Notes: a model not told the origin generated them from the sequence alone. A DNA stretch of 58,008 bases from Dehalococcoidales bacterium (GCA_016783135.1 JADHXC010000010.1:1-58008); one strand, 5' to 3'. Positions 34,383-43,483 are shown, counted from the stretch's first letter. Numbers and translations: made by a program.

Positions 34383-35519
34383 ATGGAATTTATCCTCAAT
34401 GAAGAGCAGGAAATGCTCAAGACAATGGCCAGAGACTTCCTCGAGAATGAATGTCCCAAGACACTCGTCAGACAGATGATGGAAGACGAGGTGGGCCATT
34501 CTCCGGAGTTGTGGAAGAAGATGGCCGAGGTAGGCTGGCTGGGCCTGGTCTTTCCGGAGAAATACGGGGGTTCCGAGATGAACTTCAGGGACCTTACCAT
34601 CCTCTGTGAAGAGATGGGGCGGGCGATGATGCCCGGCCCCTTTTTCTCCACTCTGCTTCTCGCAGGTATACCCATCCTGGAAGCCGGTACCGAGGAACAG
34701 AAACAGGAGTTCCTCCCCAAGATAGCCAGCGGAGACATAGTCTGCACCCTGGCCGTACTGGAAGAAGACGGCGACTTCTGGCCGGATGCCGTTCAGATAA
34801 AAGCTACTCCCCGTGGTGGCGACTACATCATCAGCGGCACCAAGATGTTTGTCCCCGATGCCAAGGCGGCAGACTACATCCTTGTGGCCGCTCGAACCGG
34901 GCGCAGCGCCAACCCCGAGGAAGGTATCACCCTATTCATGGTGGACGCGACCGAGTGGGGTGTCTACGTAACGCCGCTGCTAACCATGGATGAGACCAGA
35001 AAGCAGTACGAACTCATGCTCAACAGGGTGGCAGTCCCGGCCAGCAACATCATCGGTGAAGTTAACCAAGGGTGGCCCATCCTTGAGAGCATGGCACTCA
35101 AGGCACGGGCCGCATTATGCGCCGAGATGGTCGGTGGTGGTGAGTGGGTGCTGGAGACAACCGTCAACTACGCCAAGGACCGGATTGCTTTCGGTGTACC
35201 CATCGGCAGCTTCCAGTCCATCAAGCACAAGTGTGCCGATATGCACAGTGGACTTGAATACGCCAGGTCACTGATGGAGTGGGCAGCCGAGGCAATAAAG
35301 GACGGCTCCCCGGATACGCAAATAGCCGTTTCCATGGCCAAGAGTTACTGTGGTGACGTCTATAAGGCGGTCTGCGGCGACGGAATCCAGCTACACGGCG
35401 GCATAGGTTTCACCTGGGACCATGATATGCACCTCTATTTCAAACGGTCCAGGGCAGCAGACGCGGCCTTCGGTGATGCTACTTACCACCGGGGGGTAAT
35501 TGCCAAGAGATTTGGTTAA
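34383..35519 (+). CDS. acyl-CoA dehydrogenase, partner-type subunit
   Basis: 378 aa. It has the N-terminal EEQEMLKTMARDFLENECP and AEVGWLGLVFPEKYGG and ends QLHGGIGFTWDHDMHLYFKR, typical of the family. The FAD-side motif EPxAGSD is not conserved (LAVLEEDGDFWPD instead), and the protein stops before the EGTSEI base region. This fits the second subunit of heteromeric FadE-type pairs, with the protein at 33102 supplying the base. GAAGGAG precedes the ATG. Substrate unknown. Confidence 0.93.
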   Translation: MEFILNEEQEMLKTMARDFLENECPKTLVRQMMEDEVGHSPELWKKMAEVGWLGLVFPEKYGGSEMNFRDLTILCEEMGRAMMPGPFFSTLLLAGIPILEAGTEEQKQEFLPKIASGDIVCTLAVLEEDGDFWPDAVQIKATPRGGDYIISGTKMFVPDAKAADYILVAARTGRSANPEEGITLFMVDATEWGVYVTPLLTMDETRKQYELMLNRVAVPASNIIGEVNQGWPILESMALKARAALCAEMVGGGEWVLETTVNYAKDRIAFGVPIGSFQSIKHKCADMHSGLEYARSLMEWAAEAIKDGSPDTQIAVSMAKSYCGDVYKAVCGDGIQLHGGIGFTWDHDMHLYFKRSRAADAAFGDATYHRGVIAKRFG

Positions 35520-35615
35520 TGCCTGCCTGCCAGATGGGTGACTGTTGACCGGATAGAAGAGAAATTGCATCATAACAGAAGTCCGGGGATGCGAGTATTC
35601 GTGTCCCTGGGCTTC

Positions 35616-36398
35616 TTACTGTGGTCTGATACTAAGAAAGAACTCAGCAGTCCCCGGTTCAATCTTGCTGTGCTCAAAGGGGACTGAGCGGGCATGGAAA
35701 CCAACCTCGGTCATGAACCGAATCCATTCCTCGCGCCCGAAGAGGCCGCATATGTGCCGGTCGTACTCACAGCGGACATTGCCGCCTTCACGGATGAGGT
35801 AGGCGAAGTCCGTGGTGTAGTTGGTATCGGCCGGGTCCGGGTCCCAGCTCCACTCGAGATAGCGCAGGCTCCGCTCTCCCGCATCATGACCGCCGTGATT
35901 TGTTGTGGGGCGAAAAGTCTCCCTGACATGGTCAGGGCAGAAGAGGGCAACACCGCCGGGCCGACAGTGTACAAACGCGGTCTCGATTGCGCTTCGAAGG
36001 TCGTTCTCCGTAGTCATGTACATGATGGCATCGTGTACGAAGACGGCATCAAACAGTCGTCCCAGACGAACGGTCCGCATATCTCCCTGGATGTGCTCGC
36101 ACTCGGGGTTCAGGGAACGGCTGACGGCAAGCATATCGGCAGACAGGTCGACGAGTGTCATCATGAAGTGTGGTTTGAGGTGCGAGGCGTTGTTGCCACC
36201 CCCACTACCAAGTTCCAGTAGTGTTTCCAGTGGAGAAGCTCCGGCGCCGACCATTATCTTCCGATAGATAGCTGCTTCTTCGGCGTAATCCTCAGGGGCT
36301 GTAAGTATCGGGAACCATGACGCAAGGTCACGGTACAGCCTGGGCAGGCTGTTTTCGTGAAGAGTCTCGCCATCGGGTCGCCCTGAAGACAAATCCAT
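35616..36398 (-). CDS. class I SAM-dependent methyltransferase
   Basis: 260 aa. Motif I is TLLELGSGGGNNASHL (about 59-74), followed by an acidic strand end LVDLSADMLAVSR, motif II-like GDMRTVRLGRLFDAVFVHDAIMY (quoted in parts: GDMRTVRLG, DAVFVHDAIMY) and motif III CRPGGVALF. The substrate is probably a small molecule. The C-terminal beta extension YEYDRHICGLFG-like segment (CEYDRHICGLF) resembles DUF-class methyltransferases. GGCGGAGA stands just before the ATG. It overlaps no neighbour and lies 35 bases downstream of the nitronate-monooxygenase-like gene on the same strand. Confidence 0.9.
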   Translation of the reverse strand: MDLSSGRPDGETLHENSLPRLYRDLASWFPILTAPEDYAEEAAIYRKIMVGAGASPLETLLELGSGGGNNASHLKPHFMMTLVDLSADMLAVSRSLNPECEHIQGDMRTVRLGRLFDAVFVHDAIMYMTTENDLRSAIETAFVHCRPGGVALFCPDHVRETFRPTTNHGGHDAGERSLRYLEWSWDPDPADTNYTTDFAYLIREGGNVRCEYDRHICGLFGREEWIRFMTEVGFHARSVPFEHSKIEPGTAEFFLSIRPQ

Positions 36399-36433
36399 TC
36401 TCCGCCCATTCCACCTTTGGCGGCGGTGCTCAT

Positions 36434-37408
36434 TCAGGAAGTGGGGAGCATCCCGTCCAGTCGTTTCCGCAAAGCGAACGCTTCCTCAACCATTGAGTTA
36501 ATCAGTTCCTTCACACTGACAATACCATGGACCAGCCCGACCACCTGGCCACAGCCTCCCCGGCCATCCACGACATCGCCATCCTGCATCACCGAAGGCG
36601 CACTTCGTTCGAACAGTGGCAGCAGCTCATCACCGGAGGCACCTTTTGCCTCCAGTTCCATAATCTCCGCGGTTGCCTTGTTCCTGATTACCCTCGATTT
36701 TCTGCCCACGGACCGACCGATTATAGCGAGGTCGGTCTCCTTCGCCTGAACCATCCATTCCTTGAACGCCGGGTGCACCATACACTCTTTGGTGGCCAGC
36801 AGACGAGTACCCATCACGACTCCTTCAGCACCCAGCGCCAGCGCAGCAACCAGGCCCCGCGCGTCCCCGATACCACCCCCGGCCAGTACCGGTATCTTCA
36901 CCTCGTCCACCGTTCTGGGAACGAGGGTGAAGGTGGTAGCATCTTCACGACCCAGAGCACCACCCTGCTCGAAACCCACTATGGTCACGGCATCCGCCCC
37001 CTCCCGCTCGGCGGCAACGGCATGCTTCACCGCAGCCACCTTGTGAATCAGCTTGACGTTACCATTTCTCAAACGCTCCACGAATTCGCCGGGACCCCTG
37101 AATCCCGAGGTTTCCACAGCCCTGACGCCCTCTTCCACCAGCACCTCGATGAACCGGTCGTTGAGCTCGGCATCTCCCCACGGAAATAGCGTGATGTTGA
37201 TTCCGAAGGGCTTGTCGGTCAGGCTCTGCGTCTTCTTTATCTCCTCACGCAATGCCTCCGCCGTCTTGAACCGGGACGAGTCCAGAATTCCCAGTGCGCC
37301 GGCGTCGGAGACCGCCGCCACGAACTCGGCTCGTGAAATATCTCTCATGCCGCCGGCAACTATGGGGCATTCGATTCCCAGCATCTCTGTCAGCCTGGTC
37401 TTGAACAT
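36434..37408 (-). CDS. nitronate monooxygenase/2-nitropropane dioxygenase-like FMN protein, catalytic His missing
   Basis: 324 aa from ATG 37408 (GGAGG upstream). The TIM barrel starts TRLTEMLGIECPIVAGGM and continues with NITLFPWGD, KVAAVKHAVAAEREGADAV (in parts) and the phosphate-binding loop LAGGGIGDARGL and GAEGVVMGTRLLA. Nitronate monooxygenases and FabK carry a catalytic His in GxExGGHxG; here the segment reads GFEQGGALG with Ala151. The protein probably still binds FMN, but the reaction may differ. Minus-strand neighbour is a methyltransferase. Confidence 0.85.
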   Translation of the reverse strand: MFKTRLTEMLGIECPIVAGGMRDISRAEFVAAVSDAGALGILDSSRFKTAEALREEIKKTQSLTDKPFGINITLFPWGDAELNDRFIEVLVEEGVRAVETSGFRGPGEFVERLRNGNVKLIHKVAAVKHAVAAEREGADAVTIVGFEQGGALGREDATTFTLVPRTVDEVKIPVLAGGGIGDARGLVAALALGAEGVVMGTRLLATKECMVHPAFKEWMVQAKETDLAIIGRSVGRKSRVIRNKATAEIMELEAKGASGDELLPLFERSAPSVMQDGDVVDGRGGCGQVVGLVHGIVSVKELINSMVEEAFALRKRLDGMLPTS

Positions 37409-37509
37409 CCTCGTTAACCTCCGCAACAGTATTAGTTACGCCAGCCAGCCAGTCACTCTTGAGCCCGGTGCTCCGCAGAGTCGGCACAGCGGTTGCGAGC
37501 TATCAACAG

Positions 37510-38265
37510 CTACTGACCTACCGTAAAGGCTTCCTCAACAGTGCTGCCATCGACCTTGACCGGTGGGTCGTCAGTTCCCCCGGCTATATAAGTGAACTCA
37601 CCATCCGCCGGGTTATCGTAATAGAGTATTGCATAATAGGAGCGTGCCGGCGTGGCTGATAGCGTTACTTCGAAACCGGGATAGACACCGGCAGCAGCCA
37701 GAGGTGTACTGGCAAGCACAGTCGAAGTGTCTGGCTCTCCCTCGAGTGTCACCATATGCAGCACCAGCCACCCCGGCTTATCGATGCAGGCTTTGATTAT
37801 GACAGTACCATCCCCGGCACCCGTGTTATCCACTTCAATATATGGCGATAAGCCTTGCATGGTGAAAGACACCGTTACCACCTCGTCCTCCACACTGACC
37901 GGCGGGTCATCGTCGCCACCCGGCGAAAAGGTAAAGGCTTCGTCTACCGGGTCATCGTAGTAGAGCATTGCGATAACATCGGTATCACTGACGACCGCGC
38001 CTCCAATTGCCATGTCGATACTAGCGTACTCTCCCTGCTCGGGAAGGTAGGCACGGACAATCTCGGCACTGGTATCCGGGACTCCCGCGGCCGTAGTCGG
38101 GCGCAGTACCAACCAGCCCGGTTTATCAATAACCACCCGGAATGTTATCATGGCGTCCTCGGTACTCTGGTCAACGAGTTCCAGCAGAGGAGTGGGCAGG
38201 ACTGTCTGACAAGCAGATAGTACGAGACATAAAATAAGAATTACAGCTAGAATTATTTTAACCAT
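37510..38265 (-). CDS. lipoprotein with two repeated beta domains
   Basis: 251 aa from ATG 38265 (AAGGAGGCGAT upstream). The N-terminus is a lipoprotein signal with lipobox LSAC (Cys19), so the mature protein is anchored outside the membrane. Two repeats follow, about 47-122 and 162-236, each running DKPGWLVL ... A(M/I)LYYD(D/N)P ... F(T) ... GG(D/T)DDPPV. The pattern resembles DUF7282-type domains, of unknown function. It is divergent from the first KorDABC operon and shares its intergenic region. Confidence 0.85.
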   Translation of the reverse strand: MVKIILAVILILCLVLSACQTVLPTPLLELVDQSTEDAMITFRVVIDKPGWLVLRPTTAAGVPDTSAEIVRAYLPEQGEYASIDMAIGGAVVSDTDVIAMLYYDDPVDEAFTFSPGGDDDPPVSVEDEVVTVSFTMQGLSPYIEVDNTGAGDGTVIIKACIDKPGWLVLHMVTLEGEPDTSTVLASTPLAAAGVYPGFEVTLSATPARSYYAILYYDNPADGEFTYIAGGTDDPPVKVDGSTVEEAFTVGQ

Positions 38266-38297
38266 ATCGCCTCCTTGGTTCCCCGGCACTCGTTCCA

Positions 38298-38327
38298 ATT
38301 GTATCCCGCCACAGAAGGAATTGTAAA
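38298..38327 (-). promoter_or_regulatory. promoter of lipoprotein gene
   Basis: Minus strand TTTACA-N18-TACAAT, 33 bases before the ATG. It is back to back with the KorDABC promoter. Confidence 0.5.
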
Positions 38328-38374
38328 GACTGCAAAGGCATTCCGGCTTCCCCTTACTTCATTCCACACTGCTG

Positions 38375-38403
38375 TTGACGGAACAGGACAGCGGTGTTAG
38401 ACT
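38375..38403 (+). promoter_or_regulatory. promoter of first KorDABC operon
   Basis: TTGACG-N17-TAGACT, about 85 bases before the TTG start at 38487. Confidence 0.55.
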
Positions 38404-38486
38404 CTGCTCAGTGCACCACAAATAATGACCCAAATAGATACACTGCGGGGTTTCTCCGGGAGATAGCGGGAAGAGGAGAGCGGCCA

Positions 38487-38726
38487 TTGTCCAGAGGTGA
38501 TATTACGATAAACGAGAAACTGTGCAAGGGCTGCGGCTACTGCGTCAGGTTCTGTCCTCAAACCTGCATTACCATTCCCGGAGACAGGTTCAGTCCGCAG
38601 GGATACCTGCTTGCCGTTTTCACCGAGTCGGACAAATGCAACGCCTGCGGTATCTGCGGCTGGATGTGCCCCGAATTCGCAATAGACGTGTACAGGTACG
38701 TTGAGGCAAAGACACCCTCTGCCTGA
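38487..38726 (+). CDS. korD: 2-oxoacid:acceptor oxidoreductase, delta (ferredoxin) subunit, set 1
   Basis: 79 aa from TTG 38487, supported by AGGAG eight bases upstream. Two 4Fe-4S motifs: CKGCGYCVRFCP and CNACGICGWMCP, the classic clostridial spacing. In this enzyme family the delta subunit takes electrons from the thiamine-bound substrate. It is followed by the alpha, beta and gamma genes in the order D-A-B-C. Confidence 0.9.
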   Translation: MSRGDITINEKLCKGCGYCVRFCPQTCITIPGDRFSPQGYLLAVFTESDKCNACGICGWMCPEFAIDVYRYVEAKTPSA

Positions 38727-38752
38727 CGCCACCCTTTGAGGAGACTGTTGAC

Positions 38753-39847
38753 GTGCCCGAAAGGATACTGGTACAGGGAAACGAATCCGTCGGCTGGGGA
38801 GCGATAAGCGCCGGCTGCCGTCACTTCTTCGGCTATCCAATCACCCCGCAGAACGAGATAACCGAGTTCTTCGCCAGGGAGCTCCCCGAAATCGGTGGGG
38901 TGTTTGTTCAATCGGAAAGTGAAGCCGCGTCGGCAGCCATGCTCTACGGGGCAGCCGCCGCAGGAGTCCGCGCCATTACCTCCACATCCGGTGCCGGATG
39001 GGGACTGATGCAGGAGGGGATGTCCCAGCTAGCCAACGCCGAGCTACCCTGCGTCATCGTGAACATGCAGCGCGGCGGTCCTGGACAGGGCACCACGCGT
39101 CACGCCCAGATGGACTACCTATCGACGACACGGGGTGGCGGACAGGGAGGCTACAAGACGATAGTACTGGCCCCGGCCAGCGTCCAGGAGTGCCACGACC
39201 TGGTCCAACTCGCCTTCCACCTCGCCGATAAGTACCGTAACCCGATGGTGGTCCTCGGTGACGGCATCCTGGGACAGATGGCCGAACTCCTGGAGAGGAG
39301 CACAATAGAGTTCGACCCCCTGCCGGAGAAGGACTGGACCATCCGGAGTATGGGAGAGCGCGATTCCGAAACTCACAACTTCATCTCCTGCGGTCAGGGA
39401 GGTGTCATCCCGGTGCCACCGTACACCAGCTACGGCGCATTCCTCCAGCGGCTTGAAGAGAAATACTGGGCCATATCTGCCGACGAGGTGAGATATGAGA
39501 CCTACCACAGCGAAGACGCCCGGTTGCTTCTCGTAGCCTATGGCTCGACGGCGCGAGTGTGCCAGGAGGCAGTGGACATGGCGCGCGCAGAAGGCCTCAG
39601 GGCCGGTCTGCTCCGGCCAATCAGCCTGTGGCCATTTCCTACCGACGTAATCCGCCAGAAAGCGGCATCCGGTACAGAGTTCCTCGTCGTGGAAGACAGC
39701 CTCGGTCAACTGGTTGACGACGTCCGATACGCTGTTGAAGGAAAGAGCCAGGTACACTTCCTGGGTATCCTCGCCCGGCACCTGCCCACGGATGGCGGCA
39801 TGATTCTCCCCGACCGCGTCCTGGAGGAGATTAAGAAGGTCTCATGA
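38753..39847 (+). CDS. korA: 2-oxoacid:acceptor oxidoreductase, alpha subunit, set 1
   Basis: 364 aa from GTG 38753 (GAGGAG upstream). Contains the pyrimidine-domain start GCRHFFGYPITPQNEITE, SESEAASAAMLYGAAAAGVR (AITSTSGAGWGLMQEG follows) and the domain II ARLLLVAYGSTARV. It forms the thiamine-pyrophosphate site with the beta subunit and oxidatively decarboxylates a 2-oxoacid to an acyl-CoA. Which 2-oxoacid (2-oxoglutarate, branched-chain or another) cannot be fixed from motifs. Its stop overlaps the beta start by 4 bases (ATGA). Confidence 0.93.
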   Translation: MPERILVQGNESVGWGAISAGCRHFFGYPITPQNEITEFFARELPEIGGVFVQSESEAASAAMLYGAAAAGVRAITSTSGAGWGLMQEGMSQLANAELPCVIVNMQRGGPGQGTTRHAQMDYLSTTRGGGQGGYKTIVLAPASVQECHDLVQLAFHLADKYRNPMVVLGDGILGQMAELLERSTIEFDPLPEKDWTIRSMGERDSETHNFISCGQGGVIPVPPYTSYGAFLQRLEEKYWAISADEVRYETYHSEDARLLLVAYGSTARVCQEAVDMARAEGLRAGLLRPISLWPFPTDVIRQKAASGTEFLVVEDSLGQLVDDVRYAVEGKSQVHFLGILARHLPTDGGMILPDRVLEEIKKVS

Positions 39848-40602
39848 CAGAGAAGAAAGAACTGGTCTACACCAAGCCGAAGCTCAAGCTGGGGTACGGC
39901 TGGGGGCACTGTCCCGGCTGTCACCACCCTATCGTGGAGAAGCTGGTCTGCGAGGTCCTAGAAGAGATGGACCTGGCGCGTAGAGCCATTGGCGTTGCTG
40001 GCGTCGGGTGCAGCTTCGGTTTCTTCGCCAGCATCAACATTGACGGCGCCAACTGTGCTCACGGTGCAGCCCCGGCAGTGGCCACCGGCATCAAGCACGC
40101 CCTATACGGAAAACCCCTCGTTTTCACGATTCAGGGCGATGGCGACTGCGCCGCCATCGGTGGCGGTTATGTCCTCAACGCCGCGTCCCGGGCTGAGAAG
40201 ATAACTATCATCATGGTCAATAACGCTAACTACGGGACCACCGGCGGACAGCTTGCCCCGACCACCATCATGGGCCAGGTCACATCCACCACCCCTCACG
40301 GCCGCAATACCGGCCAGGGCTACCCCATACACCTGCCGGAACTCCTCGTCGGGATGCAGGGAGTAGCCTTCACTGCACGTGCCGCCCCCTTCACACCGGC
40401 AGGTTACCGTCGGGCTAAGAGCTATCTCAAGACCGCTTTCCAGAGACAGCTTGATGAAGCCGGTCTGACCTTCGTGGAACTGCTCTCCGCCTGTCCTCCC
40501 AACTGGCATATGACGCCTCTTGAGGCAATCCAGTGGATGGAGGACAGTATGCTACCCGAGTACCCCGAGGGCATCTTCAAGGATAGTGGCGGGGAGAAAT
40601 GA
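39844..40602 (+). CDS. korB: 2-oxoacid:acceptor oxidoreductase, beta subunit, set 1
   Basis: 252 aa. The thiamine-pyrophosphate motif is GDGDCAAIGGGYVLNAASR (98 onward), followed by NNANYGTTGGQLAPTT. CPGCHHP near residue 23 is the conserved Cys segment of the beta subunit. Coupled to the alpha gene by ATGA. The Gly-Gly-Gln-Leu-Ala-Pro-Thr segment is shared by 2-oxoglutarate and 2-oxoisovalerate enzymes. Confidence 0.93.
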   Translation: MTEKKELVYTKPKLKLGYGWGHCPGCHHPIVEKLVCEVLEEMDLARRAIGVAGVGCSFGFFASINIDGANCAHGAAPAVATGIKHALYGKPLVFTIQGDGDCAAIGGGYVLNAASRAEKITIIMVNNANYGTTGGQLAPTTIMGQVTSTTPHGRNTGQGYPIHLPELLVGMQGVAFTARAAPFTPAGYRRAKSYLKTAFQRQLDEAGLTFVELLSACPPNWHMTPLEAIQWMEDSMLPEYPEGIFKDSGGEK

Positions 40603-40621
40603 CAGCGGGCAGGAGAAGTCC

Positions 40622-41188
40622 GTGAACAGAACGGAATCAATGAGGTATGACGTGATAATGGCCGGAGTAGGCGGTCGGGGCGTACTCATGGCCGGGCTGC
40701 TGCTGGCGCAGGCAGGAATGACAGAATACCGCAACGTGCTCTGGTTCCCTTCCTACGCCAGTACCATGAGGGGCGGGCCCTGTGAATGTACCGTAATCCT
40801 TTCCAATAATAGCATCGCCTCACCGATGCTGTCCCGGGCACAGGCAGTTATCATCATGGAGGCCAGCCAGGCCGGACCGTTTGAGAACAGGGTCCAGCCC
40901 GGCGGTATTGCGGTGGTGGAAAGCACCGGCCTGTCGGGGAAGATGAGGCGTGACGACATCACGACGCTCTACATCCCCGCCGTTGAAAGGGCGGTAGCAC
41001 TGGGTAATGCTCAGGTGATGAATCTCCTCCTGCTGGGGGCATACATTGAAACAACCCGCGTCCTCAGCCCGGAGGCTATCGACAGTGTGCTGGAAAACAG
41101 GCTGGCAGGTCGGGGCAGGGAGCAGCTACTGGCCCTGAATAAACGTGCTCTCAGAGAGGGCATGAAAGCAGCGCGAGACCCTGCTTAG
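40622..41188 (+). CDS. korC: 2-oxoacid:acceptor oxidoreductase, gamma subunit, set 1
   Basis: 188 aa from GTG 40622 (AGGAGAAG upstream; ATG 40640 is an alternative). Core pattern: DVIMAGVGGRGVLMAGLLLAQ, WFPSYASTMRGGPCECTV and QVMNLLLLGAYIE, as in gamma subunits, which close the CoA-binding side. It lies 19 bases after the beta gene. Confidence 0.92.
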   Translation: MNRTESMRYDVIMAGVGGRGVLMAGLLLAQAGMTEYRNVLWFPSYASTMRGGPCECTVILSNNSIASPMLSRAQAVIIMEASQAGPFENRVQPGGIAVVESTGLSGKMRRDDITTLYIPAVERAVALGNAQVMNLLLLGAYIETTRVLSPEAIDSVLENRLAGRGREQLLALNKRALREGMKAARDPA

Positions 41189-41243
41189 AGGAGCCAAACC
41201 TGTCCGCCGGACCATCCGACGCTACGACAGAAGGAGGGGCATA

Positions 41244-42029
41244 ATGCCGGAGGTAATTGTACGCCGGGACGGACCGGTGCTTCGCATCAGTCTGAACAGA
41301 CCGGAGCGCCGGAACGCCCTGGACCATGAGGCCATTAACCAGATCCTCGACGCACTGGAACCGGTCCCGAACGACGATGATTGCCGCGTTGTCGTCATCA
41401 GTGGGGAAGGTTCCGGCTTCTGCTCCGGGGACGACATGGGAGGCATGGGGCAGCCGACCAGCGCACGATGGAAGGGCTTGAAACCAAGCGCGTCTGTCCT
41501 GCCCCAACAAGCCCTCATCAGGACACTGCGGACGCTGCCCAGGCCGGTGGTGGTCTCTATCCACGGTTATGCTTTGGGGATGGGACTGGATATGGCGCTG
41601 GCCTGCGACCTCAGGATATGCACCGAGACCGCTGAGCTCGGTGACCCCCGCACGGACCGTGCCCTGTATGCCGCTACCGGTATCACCTACCAGCTACCCC
41701 GTGCCGTCGGGTACGGGCGTGCACTGGCAATGATGCTCCTGGCCGAGCGTATATCCGGCAAGGAAGCAGAACGCATCGGACTCGTCTACAAGGCAGTCGC
41801 CGAGGAAGAACTCACAGCCACGGTGGAGGGTATCGTCGGGAAGCTGGCCACGGCGGCCACTAAATCGATTGCCGTTATCAAGGAACAGATGGCGGTGCAG
41901 ATGGACCTAGCCTATGACCTGGCGGCGCGCCACTCCGTGGCGGTACGCAGCAGCTACACCCTCGAAGACACTCAGGAGGGGATTACGGCATTCTTCGAGA
42001 AGAGGGCGCCTCACTTTACCGGACAGTAG
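41244..42029 (+). CDS. crotonase-family protein with altered catalytic residues
   Basis: 261 aa. Family segments: NRPERRNALD, GFCSGDDMGGM and HGYALGMGLDMALACDLRIC. The two hydratase glutamates are replaced: Asp116 in GMGLDMALACD and Arg136 in ELGDPRTD. It may therefore be an isomerase, a hydrolase or another crotonase-fold enzyme, not a plain hydratase. The C-terminus AFFEKRAPHFTGQ is normal. It follows korC by 55 bases on the same strand and has AAGGAGGG before the ATG, so cotranscription with the oxidoreductase is likely. Confidence 0.88.
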   Translation: MPEVIVRRDGPVLRISLNRPERRNALDHEAINQILDALEPVPNDDDCRVVVISGEGSGFCSGDDMGGMGQPTSARWKGLKPSASVLPQQALIRTLRTLPRPVVVSIHGYALGMGLDMALACDLRICTETAELGDPRTDRALYAATGITYQLPRAVGYGRALAMMLLAERISGKEAERIGLVYKAVAEEELTATVEGIVGKLATAATKSIAVIKEQMAVQMDLAYDLAARHSVAVRSSYTLEDTQEGITAFFEKRAPHFTGQ

Positions 42030-42150
42030 CCACCGTCAACGTAATCGAGAGTGGCCATTATTATTTTATCAGGTGGAGCGTAGACCATCGGACGACCACT
42101 GTATCGCTCGTGATGCACCCTGAATACCAGCCCTTCCCGAATCTGCCGGT

Positions 42151-42179
42151 TTGATAGCCATCGCAGCAGGTGATAGAAT
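42151..42179 (+). promoter_or_regulatory. promoter of tyrS
   Basis: TTGATA-N17-TAGAAT; the -10 box ends 44 bases before the GTG at 42224. This short leader leaves no room for a T-box. Confidence 0.6.
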
Positions 42180-42223
42180 CTGAGAAGTGAAAGAGTTTGC
42201 ACAAGCACTCAGGAAAGAGGTGA

Positions 42224-43453
42224 GTGAAACTGAAGTCTGTAGATGAACAGGTTGTCATTCTGATGCACGGGGCCGAGTTTGGCGATGAACAGATTAAGGA
42301 GATGATGACCCGGGAGCTGCGCCAGCGGCTCATCGAAGCCGGTGAGGAAGGCCGTCCGCTGCGGGTGTACTGTGGCTATGATGTCACTGCCCCCGATATT
42401 CACCTCGGTCACACTATCACGATGCGCAAACTGCGCCAGTTCCAGGAGTTCGGACACGACGTCACTTTCCTGATAGGTACCTTTACTACCCTTATCGGGG
42501 ACCCCAGCGACCGCGACGATGAACGTGCGATGCCGCTCACCGAGCTCATTGAAAAGAATGCTCTGACATATTCGGAGCAGGCTTTCAAGATACTTGACCG
42601 GGAGAAGACCTCGATTCGATACAATAACGACTGGCTGGGCAAGCTGACCTTCGCGGATGTTATCAGGTTAGCCTCACACTTTACCGTGCAACAGTTCCTG
42701 GTGCGTGACAGGCTTCGCAACAGGTATGAGCGGAACGAACCCCTCTGGCTGCGTGAACTGCTCTATCCCCTCGCCCAGGGGTATGACGCCGTCCATTTGA
42801 AGGCAGATGTCCAGATAGGGGCTACTGAACAGCTTTTCAATCTCATGGCCGGTCGCAAACTCCAGGAGGTCTTCGGACTGAAGCCACAGGTATGTATCAC
42901 TTACCCCGTACTGGTAGGTACCGACGGTGAGATGCGCATGTCCAAGAGTATCGGCAATTACATAGGGGTTAACGAACCGCCCGAGGAGCAGTACGGCAAG
43001 GTGATGAGCCTGCCTGACAACGTAATGCTCCAGTACTTCAGCCTGGTCACTCGCTGGCTGCCCGACCAGATTGCCGCTATTCAGGCCGACCTTGAGCAGG
43101 ACCGTATCCACCCGATGGAGGCCAAGAAGAAGCTGGCCTGGGAGATTGTGGATGCTTTCAACGGTAGTGGTGCCGCCGACACCGCGGCGGCCCACTTCGA
43201 GAAGGTCCACCAGTCCAGGGAGTTCCCCACGGACATGTCTACCTTCGCACTGAAGCAGTCGACCAATATTGTCGACCTGCTGGTAGCTGCCGGACTATGC
43301 CGGAGCAAGGGCGAGGCACGCCGTGTGGTGCAGCAGGGTGGCATCAAACTCAATGGTGAACCGGTAGAGAGCGCTGACACACAGGTAGAGCCGGGCGAAG
43401 CGGTGCTCCAGAGGGGCAAGCGTCACTTCGTGCGGCTGACCATTGATTTGTAA
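42224..43453 (+). CDS. tyrS: tyrosyl-tRNA synthetase
   Basis: 409 aa from GTG 42224 (AAAGAGGTGA upstream). Class I motifs HLGH (60-63) and MRMSKS (237-242, the KMSKS loop) are present, with the Tyr-binding region LYPLAQGYDAVHLKADVQIG. An S4-type RNA-binding domain occupies about 345-409 (NIVDLLVAAGLCRSKGEARR, then GGIKLNGEPV). It charges tRNA-Tyr. The CGYDVTAPDIHLGH form is of the longer TyrZ-like group. The DUF169 gene follows 30 bases later. Confidence 0.97.
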   Translation: MKLKSVDEQVVILMHGAEFGDEQIKEMMTRELRQRLIEAGEEGRPLRVYCGYDVTAPDIHLGHTITMRKLRQFQEFGHDVTFLIGTFTTLIGDPSDRDDERAMPLTELIEKNALTYSEQAFKILDREKTSIRYNNDWLGKLTFADVIRLASHFTVQQFLVRDRLRNRYERNEPLWLRELLYPLAQGYDAVHLKADVQIGATEQLFNLMAGRKLQEVFGLKPQVCITYPVLVGTDGEMRMSKSIGNYIGVNEPPEEQYGKVMSLPDNVMLQYFSLVTRWLPDQIAAIQADLEQDRIHPMEAKKKLAWEIVDAFNGSGAADTAAAHFEKVHQSREFPTDMSTFALKQSTNIVDLLVAAGLCRSKGEARRVVQQGGIKLNGEPVESADTQVEPGEAVLQRGKRHFVRLTIDL

Positions 43454-43483
43454 CAGACAGTATCCTGTTCAAGGAGTTGATTC

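Noticed and set aside
42011-42208. 65-codon minus-strand frame upstream of tyrS
   Set aside because: The end reads somewhat coding-like, but it overlaps the tyrS promoter and the crotonase 3' end, and I recognise no family.
42180-42223. T-box leader of tyrS
   Set aside because: Only about 44 bases separate the -10 box and the start codon, too short for a T-box.
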